Origin: Phytophthora hibernalis
Taxonomy: Eukaryota > Oomycota > Peronosporomycetes > Peronosporales > Peronosporaceae
NCBI GenBank assembly: GCA_012656075.1
Contig: JAAKBF010000045.1
Span: forward strand, 62,001 to 126,000
Length of the DNA: 64,000 bases
Reading direction: 5' to 3'
In this document: piece after piece, positions 46,052 to 56,067 of the stretch
Layout: each line of letters begins with the position of its first letter
Position numbering within the stretch: position 1 is the first letter of the stretch
Position numbers and translations under genes: made by a program
The notes under the pieces: model-generated
Seen by the model: only the letters and a program-made list of their open reading frames with translations
What the model was told of the DNA's origin: nothing
Databases searched by the model: none

Positions 46052-46725
46052 CTACCACTTGAAATCGAACGTGAGGCACGAGCGTAGACTCGGAAGAGCG
46101 TTCACTTGGGCACGGAGTTCTCGACTGGTGGCCGTCGCTCCGCCCCACAAAGCCGTCGCCTGTTCCGCTGCCAACATGCAGTTGTCGAGTACTTCGGCCT
46201 CTTTCAACGCCCGTTCTTCCAGCAGCAGTTCCTTAAATCGCTGATGAATCGAAGCTTTCGCCTCGTCCTGCGACGTCTTCGGTACGACGATGGACGTGCG
46301 TTTGGCCAGCAATTGACGCACTTGAAGCTCCAATTGAACCCACTCGGCTTCATCCTCTGCTCGTTTGGTCTTCTGACGACTCCGGTAGCCCTTCTCATAG
46401 CCCCGTTGCTTGTCCTTTCGACGCTGGTTGCGACCTGAAGGGTCCAAGTGGACGTTCCGACGGGTTCCACGTGCTGGTTTGGACGTTTGCTTGCTCTTGA
46501 CAGGACTCACACTCGGAGCGTTGGTTCTGGTCGTGACCCTAGTGGGGGACTGCATGATGACGTCTTTGAGCGTCAGGCTGAGGCTGTCATGGTCGTCCAG
46601 TGTTAACATCAAGCTCTGGGGTTTGCTGGACACGGGGTGCAGGGCATGGCGACCATTTCGTCGTCGATATCGATGGATTCGATCCAGACGGCGATCGGAC
46701 CTTCCCATTCCATTGAAGTGGACAT
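46052..46725 (-). CDS. bZIP-like basic coiled-coil protein
   Basis: The C-terminal part is a basic region followed by a helical, coiled-coil-like segment (RRKDKQRGYEKGYRSRQK, then AEWVQLELQVRQLLAKR), resembling oomycete bZIP-type DNA-binding proteins. The usual invariant Asn of the basic region is not evident, so DNA binding is uncertain. The likely start is ATG 46725 (MSTSMEWEGPIAVWIES, acidic), because a strong Inr lies at 46785-46801. That frame ends at 46609, and the bZIP-like part is in the neighbouring frame from about 46640, so a one-base shift must be assumed. The bZIP frame alone is open further upstream to 47167, but that upstream part runs through the promoter and the inverted repeat. 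The stop is at 46052. Confidence 0.5.
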
Positions 46726-46784
46726 GGTTTCGGTGGTGAGGTACTGGACAGTGAAAGGAGCTGTGAGGTTTGACGCCGCTGTGG

Positions 46785-46801
46785 CAAATTGGGGAGTGAG
46801 G
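46785..46801 (-). promoter_or_regulatory. Inr core promoter of bZIP-like gene
   Basis: The minus strand reads CCTCACTCCCCAATTTG, an almost ideal oomycete initiator, about 60-75 nt upstream of ATG 46725. A diverged homologue (CCTCACTCCTCAATTTGG) sits at about 51700 on the plus strand, beyond the other arm of the inverted duplication. Confidence 0.6.
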
Positions 46802-47500
46802 TGGTGGGTGAACTGGGACTGGGAGGGTGGTCTTGAGGCTCGAAAGGCGGAGCAAGTCAGACTCGTGCCTCTCTTCACAGATGACGGCGTGGCTGTGTTT
46901 GGACCGTGTGTGTGGTGGCTCGAAAGAGATGGAAGACACCACCTCTCCATGAGAACGTCCGTATAGCATTCGCGTTGCCACCCGCCATTGCCAGCGTCTG
47001 ATATCCGCGGGGTCCTCGCGACCAAGATCGAAAAATCTAGAGCCGAGGTCACTGCGCGTCCCCACCGCATTTCTGCGGATCAATGTCGACTCCGGAGCTT
47101 GGTGCGTTCGATAAGCGCAGAGCATTGGGTCTTCGTTCGATAAGGAGGTGTGGAGCAGCAACTCCAATGATGCCCTTCAATGTGGTTGTTAAATCGCGGA
47201 GATGGTTCCCACTGTGTGAAGATTCCGAGTTGCACTGCCACTCCCGCTAACCTAAAAGGCGCGGTGACGAAAGTTGAGGCGAGCGGCAACACTTGCTACG
47301 CTTGGATGGAGTCTGCCACGTCTACGCAGCAGAAAACGATGGTTCCCAATGCAACGTCGGACCTTATCTCTCTGGCTTCAACTTCGTCATTCAACTGGGA
47401 CCTCCACTTGGTAAACACTTGCACGTTTTCAAACGAATAAAAATATCTTGTGTAACGTTTTAATGCGGAGATAATTCATTGTTGCCGTTTTAAATTAAAC

Positions 47501-48823
47501 TTAAAATGCTAAGGATGCAGGTTGATAATAGTTGACAAGTCTTTCGACTGCTTTGCGTGGTTGTGTCAATGTCGGGACATTCCGTTTAAAGAACGTGATC
47601 ATCACCAGCGACGAGATGAGAGCTGCGCCAACAGTCACCATGTTCGAGAGCTTGACCGTTGAAGCAGCATTACCCGCCGCCGTCGATGCCGTTTCGGCGT
47701 ACGGCAGCGTGATGGTTTGACCCGAGTAGCTGCAGGTGCCGCTGCTTGGGATGTGGAGGGCGAGCGTGGTGGCGTACGAGTTGTAGCCATTCAACGTCGA
47801 AACAAACCAGTCCTCAATATAAGTATCGCCTGTCTCGCCGCCCATAGCATTGAAGACCTTATCGATGGCCTTGATGACGATCATCGGCAAGTTTGTCGAC
47901 GTGATGGCATACGAAATAAACAAGTTGCCACGAATCGACTTGCCCGACGTGAAGAGGTCCGACAGCGAAATGCTTGTTCCGGCCGCGTCCAGAGTCTGCG
48001 AGAACAGCTTCCAGGTCTTCATGTACCGGATCAACGTGTCGATGGGGTCCAGACAAATGCCCATGGAATCCACTCCGTTCGTACCGAATCCGATGGTGGC
48101 AGCGGCATTCTTCGTGTTCGTGAACGACTTGCCCGCAAATGCGTTGCACATTTGGTCATTGGGAATTTGTGCGAGGTTCAACAGTGACGACATATCTTCG
48201 TCCGACTGAACGAACGTGAAGGAGTTGGAGATGGAGTAATAGCACATTTCCTTCTTGCCAACACCCTTCAGGTTTACGAACGTCCTCTCTCCACACGCGA
48301 TATTGGCGCCGAGCTCCGCCAATGTTGACACCAAGCCGTCAAGGGAATCACTGAATAGTGCCTTGACTTTAGCCAATAAATCATCACAGCAACCACCCGT
48401 GCTGCTCAACGCATCCATGATGACTTCAGTCATTGCGGACTTGATGCACGGGATGAGCGTGTTTTCCACCATCGGACAGGTATTCGACCAGCCTGCGGAG
48501 GTGCTGAGGTCTTCATCAAATTTTTCGAGCGTGGAGAGGCAGCTCTTCATTGTGGATGAGCTGGCCAAGGAGATGTAAACTGCCTTGGGGTCGATGGCAG
48601 CGGCGCGCTTGGACAACCATGGAAGAGCGGTGTCGATGTCCCCGAATGTCGAGCTGAAACTGATCTTTGAAAGATCACTCTCGGTCCACGATGCCAGAGA
48701 CACCGCAAGCGTGCTGCTGGAATCGCGTAGTGTCTTGCACGTCGAAGCTTCAGCGGTGTGGTAACCACTGGCAGCGACGAAGAGAACCAGAATTGCACGA
48801 AAGCGGGAAGCGTAAAGACGCAT
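47501..48823 (-). CDS. Secreted Cys-rich surface protein, copy 1
   Basis: 440 codons from ATG 48823. A clear signal peptide (RAILVLFVAASGYHTAEAS) is followed by a roughly 370-residue domain with about a dozen Cys, including a GGCCDD motif. No known family was recognised. A hydrophobic segment MVTVGAALISSLVMITFF lies near the C-terminus. In this copy one base fewer in a T run lets the frame continue 28 residues with charged sequence (KRNVPTLTQPRK). In copy 2 translation stops right after the hydrophobic tail, as expected of a GPI-anchor signal. Copy 2's ending therefore looks more natural and copy 1's may be mutant or mis-sequenced. The longer reading from 48925 is unlikely because the Inr lies at 48870-48886, inside it. 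Confidence 0.8.
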   Translation of the reverse strand: MRLYASRFRAILVLFVAASGYHTAEASTCKTLRDSSSTLAVSLASWTESDLSKISFSSTFGDIDTALPWLSKRAAAIDPKAVYISLASSSTMKSCLSTLEKFDEDLSTSAGWSNTCPMVENTLIPCIKSAMTEVIMDALSSTGGCCDDLLAKVKALFSDSLDGLVSTLAELGANIACGERTFVNLKGVGKKEMCYYSISNSFTFVQSDEDMSSLLNLAQIPNDQMCNAFAGKSFTNTKNAAATIGFGTNGVDSMGICLDPIDTLIRYMKTWKLFSQTLDAAGTSISLSDLFTSGKSIRGNLFISYAITSTNLPMIVIKAIDKVFNAMGGETGDTYIEDWFVSTLNGYNSYATTLALHIPSSGTCSYSGQTITLPYAETASTAAGNAASTVKLSNMVTVGAALISSLVMITFFKRNVPTLTQPRKAVERLVNYYQPASLAF

Positions 48824-48869
48824 TCTCGATTGGTTGACGGGTAGTTGGGTGATTGTCGGCTTGGGCAGG

Positions 48870-48886
48870 CGAATTGCAAAGTGAGT
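48870..48886 (-). promoter_or_regulatory. Inr core promoter, secreted protein copy 1
   Basis: The minus strand reads AACTCACTTTGCAATTCGCC, an excellent oomycete initiator match, about 50-60 nt before ATG 48823 and inside the duplicated arm. Confidence 0.6.
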
Positions 48887-48916
48887 TTCTTCTTGAGATG
48901 CACAGGTGCATTTCAA

Positions 48917-49592
48917 TGCCAACAACTACATGTATAAACGGCCTTGAAGCCATCGTCTTCCCCACATTGTTGACTTGCTTTTCGTGTTACAAGCCATTTT
49001 GCGCTGACATAAGAAGTGCAAATTTAGTTTCCGGTCTATGTTGAAATGGATGGGATCATACTTCTTTGATCTATTAATATTTCTTATGACACCAGCAAGC
49101 ACGTCGTAACCCCCCCCACGTGGTTTTCATGTCCGCTAACCCCCAAAAACAAACGGTAGCTGCACTCTAAGTCACTCTTAGGTAACCAGTCGACCACAGA
49201 TCTCTTTGACACATCGCCAAACGATCAACAATCATCGGAGTCTGGCACTGGCAGTGCCAGCGCGTTCCTTTGTGTTGCTCTGGTCGGTCGAGTCTTAGCC
49301 GAATTTCATCGCTGCACCTACTTGGAGTATTTTAATACTACGTAGAACTTCGTACTACTTTGTGTAACAGTCTACAATTTGAATCAATGGACTGTAGTGG
49401 TTGTGTGATCTCGTCATGAGATGGCGAAGATGCTGAGTCCAATTGAGTAAATAGCTGAATTCACGCGAGCTGCACTCGTGATATGCATTTTTTAGATTGG
49501 CTCACCCGCTTTAAATACGCTGTAGCGTAAATACAATCTCATTCCTACTAGAAACAGCATAGCAGTAGACCGATGGCTCTACGGCCACGGTG
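48917..49592. other. Spacer between the inverted arms
   Basis: 676 bp that are not shared between the arms. No coding region. It serves as the upstream DNA of both divergently transcribed copies. Near 49536-49550 the plus strand has TCTCATTCCTACTAG, a weak Inr-like site before copy 2. Confidence 0.6.
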
Positions 49593-49622
49593 TTGAAATG
49601 CTCCTGTGCATCTCAAGAAGAA

Positions 49623-49640
49623 ACTCACTTTGCAATTCGC
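49623..49640 (+). promoter_or_regulatory. Inr core promoter, secreted protein copy 2
   Basis: ACTCACTTTGCAATTCGC on the plus strand, identical to the copy 1 site, 46-63 nt before ATG 49686. Confidence 0.6.
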
Positions 49641-49685
49641 CTGCCCAAGCCGACAATCACCCAACTACCCGTCAACCAATCGAGA

Positions 49686-50924
49686 ATGCGTCTTTACGCT
49701 TCCCGCTTTCGTGCAATTCTGGTTCTCTTCGTCGCTGCCAGTGGTTACCACACCGCTGAAGCTTCGACGTGCAAGACACTACGCGATTCCAGCAGCACGC
49801 TTGCGGTGTCTCTGGCATCGTGGACCGAGAGTGATCTTTCAAAGATCAGTTTCAGCTCGACATTCGGGGACATCGACACCGCTCTTCCATGGTTGTCCAA
49901 GTGCGCCGCTGCCATCGACCCCAAGGCAGTTTACATCTCCTTGGCCAGCTCATCCACAATGAAGAGCTGCCTCTCCACGCTCGAAAAATTTGATGAAGAC
50001 CTCAGCACCTCCGCAGGCTGGTCGAATACCTGTCCGATGGTGGAAAACACGCTCATCCCGTGCATCAAGTCCGCAATGACTGAAGTCATCATGGATGCGT
50101 TGAGCAGCACGGGTGGTTGCTGTGATGATTTATTGGCTAAAGTCAAGGCACTATTCAGTGATTCCCTTGACGGCTTGGTGTCAACATTGGCGGAGCTCGG
50201 CGCCAATATCGCGTGTGGAGAGAGGACGTTCGTAAACCTGAAGGGTGTTGGCAAGAAGGAAATGTGCTATTACTCCATCTCCAACTCCTTCACGTTCGTT
50301 CAGTCGGACGAAGATATGTCGTCACTGTTGAACCTCGCACAAATTCCCAATGACCAAATGTGCAACGCATTTGCGGGCAAGTCGTTCACGAACACGAAGA
50401 ATGCCGCTGCCACCATCGGATTCGGTACGAACGGAGTGGATTCCATGGGCATTTGTCTGGACCCCATCGACACGTTGATCCGGTACATGAAGACCTGGAA
50501 GCTGTTCTCGCAGACTCTGGACGCGGCCGGAACAAGCATTTCGCTGTCGGACCTCTTCACGTCGGGCAAGTCGATTCGTGGCAACTTGTTTATTTCGTAT
50601 GCCATCACGTCGACAAACTTGCCGATGATCGTCATCAAGGCCATCGATAAGGTCTTCAATGCTATGGGCGGCGAGACAGGCGATACTTATATTGAGGACT
50701 GGTTTGTTTCGACGTTGAATGGCTACAACTCGTACGCCACCACGCTCGCCCTCCACATCCCAAGCAGCGGCACCTGCAGCTACTCGGGTCAAACCATCAC
50801 GCTGCCGTACGCCGAAACGGCATCGACGGCGGCGGGTAATGCTGCTTCAACGGTCAAGCTCTCGAACATGGTGACTGTTGGCGCAGCTCTCATCTCGTCG
50901 CTGGTGATGATCACGTTCTTTTAA
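49686..50924 (+). CDS. Secreted, probably GPI-anchored protein, copy 2
   Basis: 412 residues from ATG 49686 to TAA 50922-50924. It is identical to copy 1 except for Cys in place of Arg in the segment LSKCAAAID and for the ending. The signal peptide is followed by a Cys-rich extracellular domain of unknown family. A small-residue region (STAAGNAASTVKLSN) then leads into a hydrophobic tail ending in MITFF. That architecture (signal peptide, small omega-like residues, terminal hydrophobic tail) is typical of GPI-anchored surface proteins. It is transcribed divergently from copy 1 across the 676-bp spacer. No intron was needed. The odd-numbered extra Cys could alter disulfide pairing. Confidence 0.82.
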   Translation: MRLYASRFRAILVLFVAASGYHTAEASTCKTLRDSSSTLAVSLASWTESDLSKISFSSTFGDIDTALPWLSKCAAAIDPKAVYISLASSSTMKSCLSTLEKFDEDLSTSAGWSNTCPMVENTLIPCIKSAMTEVIMDALSSTGGCCDDLLAKVKALFSDSLDGLVSTLAELGANIACGERTFVNLKGVGKKEMCYYSISNSFTFVQSDEDMSSLLNLAQIPNDQMCNAFAGKSFTNTKNAAATIGFGTNGVDSMGICLDPIDTLIRYMKTWKLFSQTLDAAGTSISLSDLFTSGKSIRGNLFISYAITSTNLPMIVIKAIDKVFNAMGGETGDTYIEDWFVSTLNGYNSYATTLALHIPSSGTCSYSGQTITLPYAETASTAAGNAASTVKLSNMVTVGAALISSLVMITFF

Positions 50925-51938
50925 ACGGAATGTCCCGACATTGACACAACCACGCAAAGCAGTCGAAAGACTTGTCAACTATTATCAACCTGCATCCTTA
51001 GCATTTTAAGTTTAATTTAAAACGGCAACAATGAATTATCTCCGCATTAAAACGTTACACAAGATATTTTTATTCGTTTGAAAACGTGCAAGTGTTTACC
51101 AAGTGGAGGTCCCAGTTGAATGACGAAGTTGAAGCCAGAGAGATAAGGTCCGACGTTGCATTGGGAACCATCGTTTTCTGCTGCGTAGACGTGGCAGACT
51201 CCATCCAAGCGTAGCAAGTGTTGCCGCTCGCCTCAACTTTCGTCACCGCGCCTTTTAGGTTAGCGGGAGTGGCAGTGCAACTCGGAATCTTCACACAGTG
51301 GGAACCATCTCCGCGATTTAACAACCACATTGAAGGGCATCATTGGAGTTGCTGCTCCACACCTCCTTATCGAACGAAGACCCAATGCTCTGCGCTTATC
51401 GAACGCACCAAGCTCCGGAGTCGACATTGATCCGCAGAAATGCGGTGGGGACGCGCAGTGACCTCGGCTCTAGATTTTTCGATCTTGGTCGCGAGGACCC
51501 CGCGGATATCAGACGCTGGCAATGGCGGGTGGCAACGCGAATGCTATACGGACGTTCTCATGGAGAGGTGGTATCTTCCATCTCTTTCGAGCCACCACAC
51601 ACACGGTCCAAACACAGCCACGCCGTCATCTGTGACAAGAGGCACGAGTCTGACTTGCTCCGCCTTTAGACCCCACTCCCAGTCCATCCAGCACCCAACT
51701 CCTCACTCCTCAATTTGGCACTGTCCCAATACGCCACCACCACCAATACTATGTTGGTCTTCGCTCTTGTTGCAGTAGTTTACCTGTGCTACCCTTTGTC
51801 GTAATAGTACAGGATAAGCTTCTCCTTCCTTACTTGGCCCCATTCTCTTATGCTGTCCAATACAGTATAATACTGTAGAAAGCCTGTCAAAGACAGCATA
51901 CCGATGACAAGACAGGTTAAGGTTCATATGAGTGGAAT

Positions 51939-52346
51939 TCAGAGTCTGCTGCTTGCTAGGCCTAGAACCACAGCAACTTGCAGTATTAGTAGTGCAGCCG
52001 TCCACTGGTAGGACTGGTTTAGTGACTGGGCGCTCGACTTAGAGGCTGGAATGGCGTCGGACGCGGCGTCGCACGACCTGATGGCGGTGGTGAGCACCGT
52101 GCGTAGATTGTAGCTTTGCACCTCGCAGGACGGGACGCTGGCCACCAAACTGGTTAAAAGTGCCAGACACGTGCTGTCGTCGCAGTAAGCGGTCGAGCTG
52201 CTGGACAGCGCGTCACTGCCGCACACAGTCGTGACGTTGCTGCTGAGTGCTGAGAGCTCGGAGATCTGAGCCGACGAGCACTCGGCTGCATCGATAACGG
52301 AGACCGACACCACCAATACAGCGCAAAAGAGGCGGAAGAATGGCAT
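51939..52346 (-). CDS. Elicitin-like protein with probable GPI tail
   Basis: 135 residues. The signal peptide MPFFRLFCAVLVVSVSVIDA is followed by an elicitin-like domain with six Cys spaced as in the family (AEC, TVC, AYC, STC, PSC, RSC) and the PSCEV..YNLR segment. A Ser-rich linker and a hydrophobic C-terminus (WTAALLILQVAVVLGLASS) suggest a GPI anchor. Elicitins and elicitin-like proteins bind sterols or other lipids and are oomycete-specific, so this is strong evidence for the host lineage. Start ATG 52346; an Inr-like site lies at 52387-52405. The frame is intact. Confidence 0.88.
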   Translation of the reverse strand: MPFFRLFCAVLVVSVSVIDAAECSSAQISELSALSSNVTTVCGSDALSSSSTAYCDDSTCLALLTSLVASVPSCEVQSYNLRTVLTTAIRSCDAASDAIPASKSSAQSLNQSYQWTAALLILQVAVVLGLASSRL

Positions 52347-52386
52347 CGTGAGCTTTTAGTCGAGCGATTCGGTAGTTACCGGTAAC

Positions 52387-52405
52387 TGCAAATCGGAGAC
52401 TGACG
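52387..52405 (-). promoter_or_regulatory. Inr-like site of elicitin-like gene
   Basis: The minus strand reads CGTCAGTCTCCGATTTGC, about 40-60 nt upstream of ATG 52346; one position deviates from the consensus. A TACCGGTA palindrome (52377-52384) lies between it and the gene. Confidence 0.4.
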
Positions 52406-52502
52406 AGGTTCGTGACGTTTGCCGTCGTTGATTACTTGATCCGAAAAAGGCAACAATTGCAGGAGTGTTTGTTGTTCCAGAGCCGAAATATCCAGGTGAA
52501 TG

Positions 52503-52841
52503 TCATCTCAAAGGAGACGGACGCCTCAAACAACTGTCAACGGACAATAATGTGAGTGTAATTGTGTTTTTAGATGCAGATCGTGCAGCCCAACGCCGCG
52601 TTGGCCGAGTACATGTACCAGACGCAGAGATATTTAATACATGTGCCCAGAGTTCTGTCCCTTTGTGTGAGATCTCTTCGTACACGTTTCGAAAGCTGGA
52701 GAAAGCACCACGCACCGTGTCGGACAGCGAACTCCGCAGCGGAATTTTCGCTACGTTGACGGCACAAGACGCAGCCACCGCAAGCTCCATCAGCAGCAAC
52801 AATGCAGCTTCTGCAACGCATGTTCTGCTGTTGCGGTGCAT
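52503..52841 (-). CDS. Possible small secreted protein (uncertain)
   Basis: A 112-codon minus frame starting MHRNSRTCVAEAALLLLMEL, whose start has signal-peptide character (hydrophobic core, then AAS). No domain recognised. On the opposite strand the frame 52465-52878 ends in a hydrophobic, GPI-like tail and contains SSVPLCEISSYTF, faintly like the elicitin-like gene next door. It could instead be a decayed elicitin-like relic on plus. Either reading is weak. No Inr was found for either strand. Confidence 0.25.
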   Translation of the reverse strand: MHRNSRTCVAEAALLLLMELAVAASCAVNVAKIPLRSSLSDTVRGAFSSFRNVYEEISHKGTELWAHVLNISASGTCTRPTRRWAARSASKNTITLTLLSVDSCLRRPSPLR

Positions 52842-53404
52842 CAGTTTGTTTGTCTTGGTCTGGACAGCAATGCGCTGAGTTCACTGCCACCGTATAATGC
52901 ATGATGCATGTAGTAGACTGTATTTCTAACTCGGTTGATGCAGTCGCGTTGCAGGTACCGGTACATTAACGCGCCTTCTACACTGGAAGTGGTCACGGAG
53001 TCCATTGCGGCTTGGTGTCGCTGCTGGAACGAGAAATTTCCATCGGGAGACTTGGAATTGGGGAGACCAGATACGAAAACTTGGTGGTCGACGTCCCATT
53101 TCGCCTGATAGTGCGCATACTCCAGGCGTTGACGGCGTGAAGACCCAGAGACAACAAGAGCAGCTTCATGGTGACAAAAATTCACTAGGAGCTGCTCAAT
53201 AATGACCTGACCGTATTGGTCTGACGATGGAGGATAAGTTGGGAAAATGGGATGGATATACGATTGAGGAGCTCGTCTTCTCTGTCACTGGCCTACAAAT
53301 ACAAGTATGTTCCTACTACGGGGAAGGCCTTAGTACTCACTCACTTGGACGACGGCTCCAACTCGGCACCTTCAAGCCGTGATGAGGCGAAATTCGGTTC
53401 CAGT

Positions 53405-54932
53405 TTAAGTGGAGCACTCCTCGCCCTTCGTACCGTCAGCCGGGATGTACCAGCAGTGCTTGGTCTCCACGCCACCGGCAGTCGTCTCGCTCATGCTCGA
53501 GCCGAACGTCCACGAGTCGTCGGCCGTGTGGTACTGCAGCTGCAGCCAGTCCTCCGAGGCCGTGAGCGAGAAGAAGCCGTACTCGTCGCCCGTGTACGTC
53601 CACACGTTCTCAACGTACTCGGCGGCGTACGTCGTGAGGCCACTAGCCGATTCCTTCTGGATACCGCCACCAGCCCCGTTTTCGACGAAGTGAACACCAA
53701 GCGACTCGGAGTAGTCGTGCTTCTCACCGTGCGTGTGTCCGTACACCCACGCGTGGACGCCCGAGCCCTCGAGAATGTCGAACCACGTCTTCATACCCTT
53801 CTCAGCGTAGTGAACGCTGGGGCTGTAGTGGCTGTTCACAATCTTCCACGTAGCAGTCGAGGACGCCACCTTCTCAGCCAACTGCGTACGTGAGTCGTCA
53901 CTCCACTCAGTGAACTTGGCAAAGCACGCGTCGTACATGTCGGCGTCACCACCACAGCAGTAGTCGTCACCACGAGCCACTCCGTTGCAGGATTCATCGT
54001 CACCCTCCGAGTATCCGTAGCACTGACAGCAAACCTGCTGGGCTGCGTGGACATCAGCATCACCCGAGTCCACATTGAAAATATCAATGCTGACCCCCGA
54101 GTCCGCGTCCTCAATGGTGTAGACGTAGAAGTGGTCTTTCAGCACCCATCGGTCGTCGTTGGGACTCGTGTACTCCTGCTGCCACTTGAACTTGTTCTCG
54201 AGCGCCGTAATGAGTTCGTCACTGGTGCTGCACTGGGCGTTGTTGTCTCCGTCCGAACAGATGTAACTGGCACCACCGTAGTCGTGGTTGCCCAGTACGT
54301 TCACAAAGGGGATACCAGCCAGGTTGTCTCCGTCAAATTTGCCCTCAAAAGTGGCTGTGAACCGAGTGTCACGTCCATCTTCACTGTTGATGCCTGTCCA
54401 GTAGAAATTGTCTCCGTGGCTCAGAACGGCCTTGGGCTTCACGTCGGCATTACCTGCCTGAGTGTTCATGAGACTGGATACAACATCCTCCGCCACGACG
54501 TCGAAGTTGTTGTATGTCTCAGAACGGGTGCAACACGAGTCCTGCGTCACAGTGGTACCCCAATCACCGATGGCGAAAGCAGCCAGCGAGTACGTCACTA
54601 AAACAGGCAAAACAAAATTTTCAATTTCTGCAGGTCCGTTTCTCTCCCACACAAGTCTCATTTTGCGTACCTGAGGTAGGGTCCGACGTCACAGTAGCTG
54701 TGACGCTTGAGTTGCCCGAGCCTGAAGTGGTTCTCTTCTTAGTGGAGGAACTGGTGGACGAGCCGGTGCCTCCGCTGCTGGAGGCTGTGGAGCCGTCACT
54801 TGAGTTGGCCGATTCTTCTGATGAGGTGCTGGATGAACTGGATGAGGTGGCTACGATGACACCCACGATGGCTCCCACCACGGCGCAGAGCACCACCACG
54901 CCAATGATTATAAGACGCTTGTTGACCGCCAT
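53405..54932 (-). CDS. Membrane-anchored purple acid phosphatase 1
   Basis: Calcineurin-like metallophosphoesterase of the purple/tartrate-resistant acid phosphatase type. Exon 1 54671-54932 encodes a cytosolic start (MAVNKR), one membrane segment (LIIIGVVVLCAVVGAIVGVIV) and a Ser/Thr-rich stalk. The intron is 54598-54670 (73 nt, GTACGC..TTTTAG). Exon 2 53405-54597 encodes the enzyme. Total 484 residues. Metal-ligand motifs are all present: GDWG, GDNFYWTG, GNHDYGG, VNSHYSP and GHTHGEKHD. Type II topology would place the enzyme outside the cell or in the vacuole/secretory lumen. It is first in position of a five-gene tandem array on this strand. The frame is intact; Inr at 54964-54982. Confidence 0.9.
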
Positions 54933-54963
54933 TGCTTCCTGATTCCTAGGTCTGCACCGTGAG

Positions 54964-54982
54964 GCGAATCTGTGAATGAAGA
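54964..54982 (-). promoter_or_regulatory. Inr core promoter of phosphatase 1
   Basis: The minus strand reads CTCTTCATTCACAGATTCG, a good initiator match, 32-50 nt before ATG 54932. Confidence 0.55.
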
Positions 54983-56067
54983 GACCCACGGAACAGATCG
55001 GGAAAGGATGCAGCAATTAAACAGTCTCCTGCTAGAAAAAGCGTTTATTACGGGAAATAGCCGTACGTGGACGGGCTATTTCACACCGATCAGAATTGGC
55101 GCACCCTGTTTCTGATAGATTAATTCATATCGATATTGTCAGGAGATAAGGTTGTAGAGTCTCTTGAACACTGATGTAGTCTTTGATTCGATCGTTGTTA
55201 GTAGGGTATTCGATGACAGAGGTTTTTAATCGCCGCGAAATAAGGTGGCATCTGATTTTTCGACATGATTGGGTTCGATGATAAGCTGGATTATTTACAC
55301 TTCTGGCCCACAGATTAAAAACGTGTCGCACCCACATGGACCAGACACAAACCAATCAGTAAATTTTGCGGTTATCCATGCGAAACTATCCAGCAAGCAA
55401 GGCTGGGGAGAATTGGCAACAAGTTGCTGTTGTTTTCCTGCATTTCGGGCGCTGGCGGCAAGTCCGATGCGAGTTTTTACATGTTAATTAGCGATCGTTC
55501 CTTCGTGGATTAAGCAACAGCTCCCACGCATTAATCTGCGATCCTTGCGGAATTCCAAACACATGGCCACGAGAAAATCGTGCCACGCATGCCCACTGAA
55601 TACATGTAGTTTACCACGCCAACTCCGAAGCACAGCACGTCAAAGCTCGATCGATTCATCGCACAATGCCAACTGAGACACAATGTTAAAAGTCACAACA
55701 TGTTTTGACGCTAGGGTAACGTTAGTGGTTCAGCTACCGAGACGGTGGTGCTCTACTGCTAAAATACCACAACCAATAACGTTGCGCTGTAAATGATTTA
55801 TTTGGAGTGAAGTGAAGGCGGGCTCTTCCAGGCATGTATTGTTTGTCAGCTGTGGTGACTTCGCGGAGAAGAGTCTACATGCGTGAAAAATGAAACCTGG
55901 CAAAACTGTATGACAGCGTGGCCAACTTTACCACGCTCATATCTTGTTGACAGCATCTCTTCCGACAATGAAAATGATTAAGATCAAACAGCAAAATACG
56001 TGCAAACATGGCACGAGATTGATTCTCTTTAGCCTTACACTGTCTTCGTGCAACTCAGAGCTGCCAT
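54983..56067. other. Intergenic, phosphatase 1 to 2
   Basis: No gene seen. A short hairpin GAAATAGCC..GGCTATTTC lies near 55051-55081, and a TACATGTA palindrome near 55603. Confidence 0.55.

Larger units (their letters stand above)
46843..48916. repeat. Inverted duplication, left arm
   Basis: 2,074-bp arm that is the reverse complement of 49593-51667, with only about five or six differences noticed. The arms differ in length by one base, explained by a T3/T4 run at 47588/50919. The arm contains the whole secreted-protein gene, its Inr and the 5' flank of the bZIP-like gene. The spacer between arms is 676 bp (48917-49592). Confidence 0.95.
49593..51667. repeat. Inverted duplication, right arm
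   Basis: 2,075-bp arm, reverse complement of 46843-48916. Differences noticed: T/C at 49902 (Cys in copy 2, Arg in copy 1), one extra T at 50919-50922, two adjacent changes at about 51635 and one at 51573. Beyond 51667 similarity to the bZIP promoter continues but is clearly diverged, to about 51715. Confidence 0.95.

Noticed and set aside
46726..47167. Upstream extension of the bZIP-like frame starting MELLLHTSLSNEDP
   Set aside because: It runs through the strong Inr of the bZIP-like gene and into the inverted duplication, and is cut off in the right arm; more likely non-coding.
47180..47440. Plus frame of 86 codons (mirrored at 51070-51330 on minus) with VKIPSCTATPANL and NTCTFSNE segments
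   Set aside because: It is identical in both arms simply because the arms are identical. No signal peptide, promoter or known family; conservation is therefore not evidence of coding.
52841..53185. Minus frame of 114 codons, MNFCHHEAALVV...
   Set aside because: No recognisable domain, no promoter motif, and composition similar to the opposite strand; cannot be supported as a gene.
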